Part shown: positions 30,384-38,724 of the stretch, one piece after another
Position numbering within the stretch: position 1 is the first letter of the stretch
Layout of the letters: every line of letters starts with the position of its first letter
Origin: Izemoplasma sp964435595
GTDB taxonomy: Bacteria; Bacillota_I; Bacilli_A; Izemoplasmatales; Izemoplasmataceae
Reading direction: 5' to 3'
DNA: 41,845 nucleotides
NCBI GenBank assembly: GCA_964435595.1
Contig: CAYSZV010000019.1
Location: 1 to 41,845, forward strand
Notes under the pieces: generated by a model
Seen by the model: only the letters and a program-made list of their open reading frames with translations
The model's database searches: none
Told to the model about the DNA's origin: nothing
Made by a program: the position numbers and the translations under genes

Positions 30384-31523
30384 ATGGATTTTTTATTAAA
30401 TGAAAGACATATGTTATTAAAAAAGTTATTTAGTGATTTTAGTTTGAATGAAGTTAAACCGTTGGCCAAAGAAGTTGATGAATTAGAACGCTTTCCAGAA
30501 GAAACTGTTGAAAAAATGAAAGATGTCAAGATGTTTGGTATCAATGTTTCAAAAGAACACAGTGGATCAGGAGCAGACTATTTGAGTTATATATTGGCTG
30601 TGATTGAACTAAGTAAACATTGTGCAACAACTGGTGTTATATTGAGTGCTCACTCTAGTTTGTGCGTTGATCCGATTGTGAAATATGGAACTCAAGAACA
30701 AAAAGAAAAGTATTTACCTAAATTAGCTACTGGTGAATATCTTGGTGCATTTGCCTTAACTGAGCCCGACGCTGGAACTGATGCAGGTGCTCAAAAAACA
30801 ACTGCAATCGATAAAGGTGATTATTATGAGATAACTGGTTCGAAAATTTTTATTACGAATGCAGGATATGCTGATGTGTATATCATCTTTGCATTGACAG
30901 AACCTAGTTTACGAACAAAAGGGATTTCTGCCTTTATCATTGAAAAAGATATGCCAGGATTTACGATTGGTAAAAAAGAGTTGAAAATGGGAATCAAAGG
31001 ATCATCTACTTGTGAACTTCATTTTGAAAAAATGATTGTTCCAAAAGAAAACATGCTTGGAAAAATCAACAAAGGATTTGGTGTGGCACTAGGTACACTT
31101 GATGGTGGTAGAATCGGGATTGCCGCACAAGCAGTTGGGATTGCCCAAGGTGCAATTGATGAAACAATTAAGTATGTAAAGGAAAGAAAACAGTTTGGTA
31201 GAGAATTATCAAAATTTCAAAACACACAATTTGTTCTCGCAGATGTCCAGACAAAAGTAGATGCAGCATTCTTATTAGTATATAGAGCCGCTATTTTAAA
31301 ACAAGAAAATAAGCCATACAGTAAAGAATCTGCAATGGCAAAACTATATGCAGCTGAAGTAGCAATGGAAACAACAACAAAATGTCTTCAATTATTTGGT
31401 GGGTATGGATATACAAGAGAATATCCAATTGAACGAATGATGAGAGATGCAAAAATAACTGAGATATATGAAGGAACTAGTGAAGTGCAACGCATTGTCA
31501 TTAGTTCTCATATGATGAAGTAG
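30384..31523 (+). CDS. Acyl-CoA dehydrogenase (short-chain, butyryl-CoA dehydrogenase type)
   Basis: The gene encodes 379 residues from ATG 30384. ATG 30369 lies before the binding site GAGGTGA and is rejected. FAD and substrate motifs are present: FALTEPDAGTDAG, ITGSKIFITNAGYAD, GIKGSSTCELHFE, RKQFGRELSKFQ, QLFGGYGYTREYPIERMMRDAKI. The catalytic base is E363 in IYEGTSEVQR. The downstream etfB and etfA make this a Bcd-EtfAB-like set, which in anaerobes can couple crotonyl-CoA reduction by NADH to ferredoxin reduction. Electron bifurcation is possible but not provable from sequence here. No crotonase or hydroxybutyryl-CoA dehydrogenase gene lies nearby, so the acyl substrate is uncertain. Confidence 0.93.
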   Translation: MDFLLNERHMLLKKLFSDFSLNEVKPLAKEVDELERFPEETVEKMKDVKMFGINVSKEHSGSGADYLSYILAVIELSKHCATTGVILSAHSSLCVDPIVKYGTQEQKEKYLPKLATGEYLGAFALTEPDAGTDAGAQKTTAIDKGDYYEITGSKIFITNAGYADVYIIFALTEPSLRTKGISAFIIEKDMPGFTIGKKELKMGIKGSSTCELHFEKMIVPKENMLGKINKGFGVALGTLDGGRIGIAAQAVGIAQGAIDETIKYVKERKQFGRELSKFQNTQFVLADVQTKVDAAFLLVYRAAILKQENKPYSKESAMAKLYAAEVAMETTTKCLQLFGGYGYTREYPIERMMRDAKITEIYEGTSEVQRIVISSHMMK

Positions 31524-31531
31524 GTGAAACA

Positions 31532-32308
31532 ATGAATATAATCGTATTAGCAAAACAAGTACCAAATACTTCTGAAATTCAAATTGATAAAGAAACTGGT
31601 ACGTTAATTAGAGATGGTGTCGTATCAATCATTAATCCAGATGATTTGGCAGGAATTGAAGAAGCGTTAAAAATCAAAGAAAAAATTGGTGGAACAGTTA
31701 CTGTTATTACAATGGGACCAAAAGGAGCAGAATCAATGCTGCGTGAGATTTACGGTATGGGTGTAGACCAATGTGTTCTTGTTACTGATAGAGTATTCGC
31801 AGGTTCGGACACATTAGCCACTTCAACGATTCTTTCTACGGCGATTAAGCATTTCAAGTATGATTTGATTATCGCTGGGAGACAAGCAATTGATGGGGAT
31901 ACAGCTCAAGTAGGACCGCAAATTGCTGAGTTGTTAAACGTGTCACAATTAACCTACGTAGAATCAATTAATGACATTACAATTGATAAAATAACAATAA
32001 CGAAACAAATGGAAGATTACTCATACATCATTGAATGTCAGTTGCCATGTTTGATTACTACCTTAAGTGATACCAATCAACCCCGTTATCAAAATGTCAC
32101 AGACTTATGGGATGGATTTGATAAAGAGATCATAATCTTAACAAATGAACAATTAAATATACCAAAAGAAATCGTTGGACTAAAAGGTAGTCCCACAAGA
32201 GTAAAGAAAACATTTACTAAGCCGGTAACAAAAAAATCTCCAAAACTAGTCTTGCAGCCGGTTGAAGCAGCTCAATTAATTATTGATGCGTTAAACCCAC
32301 ATTTATAG
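31532..32308 (+). CDS. etfB: Electron transfer flavoprotein beta subunit
   Basis: The gene encodes 258 residues. MNIIVLAKQVPNTSEIQID, INPDDLAGIEEALKIKE, VTVITMGPKGAE, IIAGRQAIDGDTAQVGPQIAE and a C-terminal arm (SPKLVLQPVEAAQLIIDAL) are standard for EtfB. The INPDDLAGIEEAL and GDTAQVGPQ segments are those found in Etf proteins of clostridial Bcd complexes. It shuttles electrons between the acyl-CoA dehydrogenase and EtfA FAD. TAGGTGAAAC lies about 4 bases before the ATG, 8 bases after the acd stop. Confidence 0.93.
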   Translation: MNIIVLAKQVPNTSEIQIDKETGTLIRDGVVSIINPDDLAGIEEALKIKEKIGGTVTVITMGPKGAESMLREIYGMGVDQCVLVTDRVFAGSDTLATSTILSTAIKHFKYDLIIAGRQAIDGDTAQVGPQIAELLNVSQLTYVESINDITIDKITITKQMEDYSYIIECQLPCLITTLSDTNQPRYQNVTDLWDGFDKEIIILTNEQLNIPKEIVGLKGSPTRVKKTFTKPVTKKSPKLVLQPVEAAQLIIDALNPHL

Positions 32309-32319
32309 AGGTGAAAAAA

Positions 32320-33309
32320 ATGAATAACGATATTTATGTATATATAGAACATGAAAACAATCAAATCAAAGATGTGTCATTAGAATTAATATGCAAAGCG
32401 GTAGAATTGAAAGTATCAAGACCTGCATTTGATATCAATGTTGTTTCAATAGTTATCGGGTCAAAAGTTGATGTAGTAGCACAAGAGTGTATTTATTTTG
32501 GATCTGATAACGTAGTAACATTCCAAGATGAAAGTTTAACAGAATATAATACAACGAACTATGCAACAATTATTGCTGAAATGGTACAACAATATGACCC
32601 TGAATCATTACTGATTGGTGGGACAATCATGGGACGTGATTTGGCTCCACGTATCAGTGCGAAATTACATACAGGTCTTACTGCTGATGCAACAAGTATT
32701 GTTTTTAATCCAGATGATGAAACATCAAAAGAGTTGTGGATTACAAGACCTGCCTTTGGTGGAAATTTGTATGCAACGATTGTGTGTCCAAGTCATAGAC
32801 CACAAATGGCAACAATTAGAAGCAATGTTTTTGAAAAATTAGAACGAGATACAAATAGAGTAGGAGATATTGTAACATTTGAATGTGACTATACTCCAAA
32901 TAAATCATTGACATATATTAAGAAAATTGCAAAAAAAGAAGACAATGCAGACATTACAAAAGCTAAAATTATTGTTTCAGGTGGAAGAGGAGTATCGAAA
33001 GATTTAACTTTACTAGAGGAAACAGCACATAACTTACACGGTGAAGTAGCAGTATCAAGAGTTTTAGTAGATGAAGGAATTGCTCCGAAAACAATCCAAG
33101 TCGGACAAACTGGGAAAACAGTTAGACCAGTTATCTATTTGGCTTGTGGAATTAGTGGAGCAGTCCAACACACTGCTGGGATGAATAAATCTGAAATGAT
33201 TATTGCCATCAATAATGATGAAAATGCACCAATTTTTGATATCGCTGATATCAGTATTGTAGGAAATGCCCAAGCAATCTTACATGAATTGAATATAAGA
33301 TTACGATAA
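32320..33309 (+). CDS. etfA: Electron transfer flavoprotein alpha subunit
   Basis: The gene encodes 329 residues from ATG 32320. The in-frame GTG at 32311 is part of the site GAGGTGA and is rejected. The C-terminal FAD-binding domain is complete: VSGGRGVSKD, VSRVLVDEG, QVGQTGKTVRPVIYLACGIS in the usual order, GAVQHTAGM, IIAINNDENAPIFDIADI. The N-terminal domain pairs with EtfB (LLIGGTIMGRDLAPRISAKL). GVSKD takes the place of GMGSKE-like sequences, within family variation. It is the last gene of the operon. Confidence 0.93.
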   Translation: MNNDIYVYIEHENNQIKDVSLELICKAVELKVSRPAFDINVVSIVIGSKVDVVAQECIYFGSDNVVTFQDESLTEYNTTNYATIIAEMVQQYDPESLLIGGTIMGRDLAPRISAKLHTGLTADATSIVFNPDDETSKELWITRPAFGGNLYATIVCPSHRPQMATIRSNVFEKLERDTNRVGDIVTFECDYTPNKSLTYIKKIAKKEDNADITKAKIIVSGGRGVSKDLTLLEETAHNLHGEVAVSRVLVDEGIAPKTIQVGQTGKTVRPVIYLACGISGAVQHTAGMNKSEMIIAINNDENAPIFDIADISIVGNAQAILHELNIRLR

Positions 33310-33319
33310 AATACATAGA

Positions 33320-33348
33320 AAGAAGCATCAACTTGATGCTTCTTTTCA
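33320..33348 (+). terminator. Terminator of the acd-etfBA operon
   Basis: AAGAAGCATCAA (33320-33331) pairs with TTGATGCTTCTT (33333-33344), followed by TT. The loop in practice is CAACTTG. Confidence 0.85.
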
Positions 33349-33371
33349 TTATGATATATAGTCTATAAATG

Positions 33372-33380
33372 TGTTATAAT
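33372..33380 (+). promoter_or_regulatory. Extended -10 promoter of the CNNM/CBS gene
   Basis: TGtTATAAT has an expected start about 7 bases later. The binding site GGTGGTGA is reached almost at once, so the leader is near minimal. Confidence 0.5.
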
Positions 33381-33400
33381 ATCTATTGGTGGTGATTGAA

Positions 33401-34429
33401 ATGTTTCCAATATTAATCGTGATAGTTCTACTTACCGGAGTGAACGCATTGTTTGCTGCGAGCGAGATGGCTTTGGTGTCAATTAATCCTAGTACCATGT
33501 ATCAATTGGTTCAAAAGGAAGAAAAAAATAGTTTTATATTAGAAAAGGTAACTAGAGATTCTACGAAGTATCTGAGTACAATCCAAGTAGCAATCACGTT
33601 CTCAGGATTTTTGTCGAGTGCTTTTGCAGGAAGTCGATTGTCAGTATATTTGGTTGACTTTTTAAGTAGTGTTGGAGTTGCGATTCCTCAAAATGTAGCG
33701 GTGATTATTATTACTATAATGTTATCTTTCTTTACTTTGGTGTTTGGAGAGTTGGTACCCAAGAGAGTTGCTCTAGTGAAATCTGTTAAAATAGCCTTAT
33801 TCAGTGCACCTATTATTTATGTTGTGATGAAAATATTCGCTCCATTTGTCTGGCTTCTAACGATATCTACACGTGGGGTTGTTAGATTATTTGGAATGAA
33901 GTCACGATATAAAAAGGAGCAAGTTACTGAAAAAGATATTAGAGAGTTAATTGTATATGGGCATATAGAGGGATTATATCAAGAACAAGAAAAAGTGATG
34001 TTAGAAAGAATCTTTTTATTTGATGATTTGAGTGTAGATAAGATTATGACACCTCTAGAACATATCACTTGGATTGATATCGAAGACATAAATCAAGTGT
34101 TTATGGACAAAATAATCGAATCAAAATTTTCTAGAATTCCTGTATATAAAGGATCAAAAGATAATGTGCAAGGTGTTGTCTTGATAAAAGATATATTAAA
34201 TAGGATGTACCACACAAAAGATTTGAATATTCAAATCAAAGATGTAATCAGAGAACCCTATGTTGTTTTGAATACGATGAAAATCAACCGATTGCTTTTA
34301 GAAATGAAAAAGAAAAAATATCATTTGGCTTTTATCGTCGATGAGACTAAGAAGGTCTTAGGGATAGTAACATTAGAAGATATCATAGAAGAAATCGTTG
34401 GAGAAATCTACGATGAACATGACAAATAA
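33401..34429 (+). CDS. CNNM-domain (HlyC/CorC-like) membrane protein with CBS pair, short form
   Basis: The gene encodes 342 residues from ATG 33401. The GTG at 33386 lies in the binding site. The N-terminal CNNM/DUF21 domain is shown by AASEMALVSINPS, TIQVAITFSGFLSSAFAGSR and ELVPKRVALVKS, with about four hydrophobic segments up to residue 165. A linker (TEKDIRELIVYGHIEG) leads to two CBS motifs, around residues 205-262 (IMTPLEHITWIDIED ... FSRIPVYKGS) and 275-335 (LAFIVDETKKVLGIVTLEDIIEEIVGEI). The C-terminal CorC/HlyC transporter-associated domain usually present (total about 430 residues) is absent; the protein stops right after the second CBS. A role in Mg2+ or other cation export is known for relatives. 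The old name hemolysin should not be taken literally. Confidence 0.88.
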   Translation: MFPILIVIVLLTGVNALFAASEMALVSINPSTMYQLVQKEEKNSFILEKVTRDSTKYLSTIQVAITFSGFLSSAFAGSRLSVYLVDFLSSVGVAIPQNVAVIIITIMLSFFTLVFGELVPKRVALVKSVKIALFSAPIIYVVMKIFAPFVWLLTISTRGVVRLFGMKSRYKKEQVTEKDIRELIVYGHIEGLYQEQEKVMLERIFLFDDLSVDKIMTPLEHITWIDIEDINQVFMDKIIESKFSRIPVYKGSKDNVQGVVLIKDILNRMYHTKDLNIQIKDVIREPYVVLNTMKINRLLLEMKKKKYHLAFIVDETKKVLGIVTLEDIIEEIVGEIYDEHDK

Positions 34430-34501
34430 AATTTTAATTATTAAACTATTATTGTCTTTTAATTATAAATGTATCTTTTTTTATAATAATACCGAACTTT
34501 G

Positions 34502-34533
34502 TTTACAAAAACGGTTCCATTTGGTAATATAAT
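34502..34533 (+). promoter_or_regulatory. Promoter of the BmpA-type lipoprotein gene
   Basis: TTTACA (34502-34507) and TAATAT (34525-34530) are spaced by 17 bases; TATAAT at 34528-34533 overlaps. The rest of the 139-base gap after the CNNM gene shows no clear terminator. Confidence 0.55.
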
Positions 34534-34568
34534 AGGTGAGATTTAAAAAAACAAAACGGAGGAAAGAA

Positions 34569-35780
34569 ATGAAAAAATTACTTGTTTTATTTATGGCTGC
34601 AACTGTTGTTTTATTAACAGGTTGTGCTGACACAGTTGATTACAGTGCTGATATTGATGCGCTAGAAACTGAAATTGCTACATTGAAGCAAACTGTTCAA
34701 GACTTAGAAGCGGACGTTATTGATTTACAAAATGTTCCTGAAAAAGTTGTTTTAAAAGTTGCTATGATTACTGACTCTGGAACTATCGATGATGAATCAT
34801 TCAACCAAGGTACTTGGGAAGGTATCGTTACGTATTGTAATGCGAACGGACACTTATACCAATACTACAAACCAACTGAAGTTTCTGATACTGCTTATTT
34901 AGCTGCTATTCAATTAGCTGTTAATGATGGTGCTGATGTTGTTGTTACACCTGGATTCTTATTTGAATCAAGTGTATATGCTGCACAAGATTTATATCCA
35001 GACGTTAAGTTCATCTTAATCGATGGTGTACCTCACACACCTGATTATTCAACATTCAATACAGCTGATAATACATTATCAATTTTATTCAACGAACATG
35101 AATCAGGATTCTTAGCTGGATATGCTGCTGTTAAAGACGGATATGTGCACTTAGGATTTACTGGTGGTATGGCTGTTCCTGCAGTTGTTAAATTCGGAGT
35201 TGGATACATCGCTGGTGCTTACTATGCTGCTGATGAAATGGATGTTACAATCACTTTCGGTGATGATGATTATCATTATTTCGGAGACTTTGGTCCTTCT
35301 GATACATTCAAAGCGTATGCTGCTGCTAGATATACTGCTGGTACAGAAATAATCTTCTCTGCTGCTGGTGGAGCTGGTGGATCTGTTATGGCTGCTGCTG
35401 AAGAATTTGTAGCAGGTGGTGGAAGTGCTGCTGTTATCGGTGTTGACGTTGATCAATATTACTTATCAGATACAGTTATTACATCTGCATTAAAAGGATT
35501 GGGAACTGCTGTTATGACTGCTTTAGCTGATATCGAAGCTGGAACATTTGAAGGTGGACAATCATTAATGTTAGGTGCTGCTGATGGCGGAGTTGGGCTA
35601 CCTATGGGTAACTCAGTATTTACTTCATTCAATAACTCAGATTACTTAGCAATTTTAGAAGATATCGCTGATGGAACTGTTGTTGTTCCTGCAAGTCACA
35701 CTGAATTAATTGCATTCTTAACTGCTAATGGAAATCCTACAGGATATCCTGCTGGTGCTGTTGTTGAGCCTGAAAGCTAA
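34569..35780 (+). CDS. bmpA: BMP-family nucleoside-binding lipoprotein with N-terminal coiled coil
   Basis: The gene encodes 403 residues from ATG 34569 (GGAGGAAAG 5 bases upstream). The start at 34536 is rejected because it precedes that site. The signal peptide ends LLTGC (Cys19). Residues about 25-56 are a heptad-like acidic coiled coil (IDALETEIATLKQTVQDLEA), not usual in BMP proteins. The ligand domain begins KVAMITDSGTIDDESFNQGT and shows FLAGYAA, GFTGGMAVPAVVKFGVGYIAG and IGVDVDQYY. It should bind purine nucleosides outside the membrane for the NupABC-type transporter encoded next. Codon use is skewed to GCT, GGT and GTT, typical of high expression. A terminator separates it from the ABC genes, allowing excess binding protein. 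Confidence 0.9.
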   Translation: MKKLLVLFMAATVVLLTGCADTVDYSADIDALETEIATLKQTVQDLEADVIDLQNVPEKVVLKVAMITDSGTIDDESFNQGTWEGIVTYCNANGHLYQYYKPTEVSDTAYLAAIQLAVNDGADVVVTPGFLFESSVYAAQDLYPDVKFILIDGVPHTPDYSTFNTADNTLSILFNEHESGFLAGYAAVKDGYVHLGFTGGMAVPAVVKFGVGYIAGAYYAADEMDVTITFGDDDYHYFGDFGPSDTFKAYAAARYTAGTEIIFSAAGGAGGSVMAAAEEFVAGGGSAAVIGVDVDQYYLSDTVITSALKGLGTAVMTALADIEAGTFEGGQSLMLGAADGGVGLPMGNSVFTSFNNSDYLAILEDIADGTVVVPASHTELIAFLTANGNPTGYPAGAVVEPES

Positions 35781-35804
35781 TACAAAAGAATAAATAAAAA
35801 GAAT

Positions 35805-35838
35805 AAAGGGCTTAACTTTAAAAGTTAGGCTCTTTTTA
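35805..35838 (+). terminator. Terminator after bmpA
   Basis: AAAGGGCTTAACTTT (35805-35819) pairs with AAAGTTAGGCTCTTT (35821-35835) using two G-U pairs, with T's after. Confidence 0.75.
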
Positions 35839-35871
35839 CTATTTTATTATTTTAATAATAACTTTATATAG

Positions 35872-35877
35872 TATAAT
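35872..35877 (+). promoter_or_regulatory. -10 element of the nup ABC operon
   Basis: TATAAT lies 34 bases before the ATG at 35912. The -35 is unclear in AT-rich sequence (TTTAAT at 35851 would give 15 bases). Confidence 0.5.
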
Positions 35878-35911
35878 GGTAATAAGAGCACACTGAATTG
35901 GAGATGATAGT

Positions 35912-37432
35912 ATGGAATATGTTGTAGAAATGTTAAACATTACAAAAGAATTTCCAGGAATCAAAGCAAATGATAATGTGACATTACAACTAAAAAAACA
36001 AGAAATTCATGCATTACTTGGTGAAAATGGAGCTGGTAAATCGACACTTATGAGTGTCCTTTTTGGATTGTATCAGCCAGAGGAAGGGACTATCAAAATC
36101 AATGGGGAAGAAGTGAAAATTAATGACCCCAATGATGCGAACAAGTATAAAATAGGGATGGTTCATCAACACTTTAAGTTGGTTCACAACTATAGTGTTG
36201 TTGAAAACATTATGCTTGGAGTAGAATCTACAAGGAATGGATTTTTAGAATATTCCGTAGCAAGAAAGAAGATTCTTGATTTAAGCGAACAGTATAATTT
36301 AAAAATCGATCCTGACGCGCTAATTGAAGACATTAGTGTTGGGATGCAACAAAGAGTAGAGATTTTAAAAATGTTATATCGTGATGCAGAAATTTTAATT
36401 TTTGATGAGCCTACTGCAGTATTAACTCCTCAAGAGATTGAAGAACTCATGAATATTATGAAAGATTTAGTCAAAGAGGGTAAATCAATTATTCTAATCA
36501 CACATAAACTAAAAGAAATCAAAGCTGTTGCAAATCGTTGTTCTGTGTTGCGTAAAGGGAAATACATTGGTACGGTTGAAGTGAAAGGGACTTCAACTAA
36601 AAAAATGGCAGAAATGATGGTAGGTAGACCAGTAAGTTTTGAAGTAAAAAAAGGTGAAGCTGAGCCTACAGATGTTGTGTTAGAAGTTCAAGGTATTGTT
36701 GTTGAAGATCATTTATCAAAAAAATTAAAAGTAAATGATGCTTCATTCCAAGTAAGAAAAGGAGAAATTCTTTGTATTGCTGGAATTGAAGGAAATGGAC
36801 AAACACAATTGGTAGAAGCGATAACAGGATTGAAACCTTGTAAAGGAAGTGTCTTATTAAATGGAGAAGATATTTCACATGCTTCTATTCGAAAAAGAAA
36901 CAATATGGGAGTATCACATATTCCTGAAGATCGACACAAACATGGTCTTATCTTAGATTACTCATTAGAATACAACTTGATACTACAAGAGTATTTTACT
37001 GAGAAATATCAGAAATATGGATTCCTAAAAAAGAATGCAATTAGAGAAAATGCAGAGAAAATGATTGCAAACTTTGATATTCGTTCTGGACAAGGTGCAA
37101 TTACCAGTGCACGAAGCATGTCTGGGGGGAATCAACAAAAAGCGATTATAGCTCGCGAAGTAAGTAGAAATACAGATTTAATTATTGCCGTACAACCTAC
37201 TAGGGGTCTTGATGTTGGAGCGATTGAATTTGTACATAGTGAATTGGTTCAAATGAGAGATTCAGGAAAAGCAGTATTGCTGATTTCTCTTGAATTAGAT
37301 GAAGTTATGAATTTATCTGATAGAATCATTGTTATGTATGAAGGAGAATTAGTGGGTGAGTTTGATCCGAAACAAACAACAGAAACTGAATTAGGACTAT
37401 ATATGGCTGGATCGAATAGGAGTGATGACTAG
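35912..37432 (+). CDS. nupA: Nucleoside ABC transporter ATP-binding protein (two ABC domains)
   Basis: The gene encodes 506 residues. The first ABC domain has Walker A GENGAGKST, Q-loop VHQHFKLV, signature ISVGMQQRVEIL and Walker B LIFDEPTAVLTP. The second has the degenerate Walker A GIEGNGQTQL normal for this family (no Lys), signature MSGGNQQKAIIARE and Walker B LIIAVQPTRGLDVG. This duplicated layout is that of the NupA/RbsA/YufO group. The neighbouring BMP lipoprotein and the two permeases fix it as a nucleoside uptake system. Only the first site is expected to have a full P-loop lysine. GGAGATGATAGT precedes the ATG, and the stop overlaps the next start. Confidence 0.93.
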   Translation: MEYVVEMLNITKEFPGIKANDNVTLQLKKQEIHALLGENGAGKSTLMSVLFGLYQPEEGTIKINGEEVKINDPNDANKYKIGMVHQHFKLVHNYSVVENIMLGVESTRNGFLEYSVARKKILDLSEQYNLKIDPDALIEDISVGMQQRVEILKMLYRDAEILIFDEPTAVLTPQEIEELMNIMKDLVKEGKSIILITHKLKEIKAVANRCSVLRKGKYIGTVEVKGTSTKKMAEMMVGRPVSFEVKKGEAEPTDVVLEVQGIVVEDHLSKKLKVNDASFQVRKGEILCIAGIEGNGQTQLVEAITGLKPCKGSVLLNGEDISHASIRKRNNMGVSHIPEDRHKHGLILDYSLEYNLILQEYFTEKYQKYGFLKKNAIRENAEKMIANFDIRSGQGAITSARSMSGGNQQKAIIAREVSRNTDLIIAVQPTRGLDVGAIEFVHSELVQMRDSGKAVLLISLELDEVMNLSDRIIVMYEGELVGEFDPKQTTETELGLYMAGSNRSDD

Positions 37433-38724
37433 TGGAAAACATGGATAAAAAAAGAAAATTCTCTTTTGAAGAATTCTTCACTGGTAAAATGTTTTTGGAT
37501 GTAGCAAGTAGTATATTCTCAATTATCTTTGGACTATTTTTGGGATTCATTGTTATGTATCTGATAAATCCAGAATATGCAGGCAAAGCATTTAATGTTG
37601 TTATTGCATCATGGAGACAAATTGAATTATCTGGAACATCAGCCTTTAATATTGGTGAGATCTTCTTTAGAGCGACACCAATCATATTAACTGGTCTTTC
37701 GATTTCATTTGCCTTTAAGACAGGATTATTCAACATAGGTGTTGTTGGACAATTCACTGTTGGAGCTGTAGCAGCAATTTATGTTGGTGTGAAGTGGACA
37801 TTCTTAGGTGATGTATGGGGAATGAATTTGCACTGGGCAGCCGCTTTATTTATGGCAATGCTTGTTGGTGGTCTTTGGGGTACGATACCAGGACTATTAA
37901 AAGCATATAGAAATGTAAACGAAGTAGTAGCTGGGATTATGCTGAATTATGTAGGTATGTATTTGTCTATTTACTTTGTAACAAAAAATATATTTAATGT
38001 AACATCAGCTAGAGCAATGACTGTTGCAACTACTGCTGAATTACCAACTTGGGGATTGGACTCATTATTCCCATCACCTAATATGAATATCGGTATTTTA
38101 TTGGCATTGGTTGCGGTGATTATTACACACGTTATTTTGTATAATACAAAATTCGGGTTTGAGATTAAAGCAGTAGGATTTAATCGTGATGCTAGTAAAT
38201 ATGCAGGTGTGAATGAAAACAAAAATATCACATTGGCATTGGCAATATCAGGAGCGATTGCAGGACTTGCAGGAGCGATTGTATATCTAGTAGCTGGAAA
38301 ATCATTTGCTGTAATAGCTGTTCTTGAAGGACAAGGATTTACAGGAATTGCGATTTCATTGCTAGGTCTTACAACACCGATAGGTACATTCTTAGTGGGT
38401 ATCTTCTATGGTGTATTACAATATGGTGGATATTTGATCCAAGGAGATTTATTAGGTGGATTCAAACCTGAAATCGTAGATGTAATTATTTCAACAATTA
38501 TTTACATCAGTGCATTGTCATTATTTGTGAAGATGTATCTGAAGAAAATAATTAAATACATTAGTGATAAGATGAAACCGAAAGAAACAGAAGTTGTGGA
38601 AGAAACAGATTTAATGCCAAAACAAGAAACAACTGCAGAAGAAATAATTGAAGAAGCAAAAGAAGACAAAAAAGTTCATTTATCTAAGCCAAAAGATGAA
38701 ACTGAAAAGGGTGGTGATGAATAA
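37432..38724 (+). CDS. nupB: Nucleoside ABC permease 1 with charged C-terminal tail
   Basis: The gene encodes 430 residues starting at GTG, sharing a base with the nupA stop. AGGAG lies 9 bases before. ATG 37441 is an alternative but has no good site. The permease core is typical (RATPIILTGLSISFAFKTGLFNIG, VGQFTVGA, NEVVAGIMLNYVGMYLS, GFEIKAVGFNRDASKYAGV, AISGAIAGLAGAI). About eight to ten helices reach to residue 370. Residues about 378-430 form a lysine/glutamate tail (KPKETEVVEETDLMPKQETT onward) that is not part of the conserved fold. It pairs with the second permease to form the channel. Confidence 0.9.
   Translation: MENMDKKRKFSFEEFFTGKMFLDVASSIFSIIFGLFLGFIVMYLINPEYAGKAFNVVIASWRQIELSGTSAFNIGEIFFRATPIILTGLSISFAFKTGLFNIGVVGQFTVGAVAAIYVGVKWTFLGDVWGMNLHWAAALFMAMLVGGLWGTIPGLLKAYRNVNEVVAGIMLNYVGMYLSIYFVTKNIFNVTSARAMTVATTAELPTWGLDSLFPSPNMNIGILLALVAVIITHVILYNTKFGFEIKAVGFNRDASKYAGVNENKNITLALAISGAIAGLAGAIVYLVAGKSFAVIAVLEGQGFTGIAISLLGLTTPIGTFLVGIFYGVLQYGGYLIQGDLLGGFKPEIVDVIISTIIYISALSLFVKMYLKKIIKYISDKMKPKETEVVEETDLMPKQETTAEEIIEEAKEDKKVHLSKPKDETEKGGDE

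Noticed and set aside
37332..37757. 141-codon minus-strand frame
   Set aside because: It is antisense to the conserved nupA/nupB junction with no start signals.
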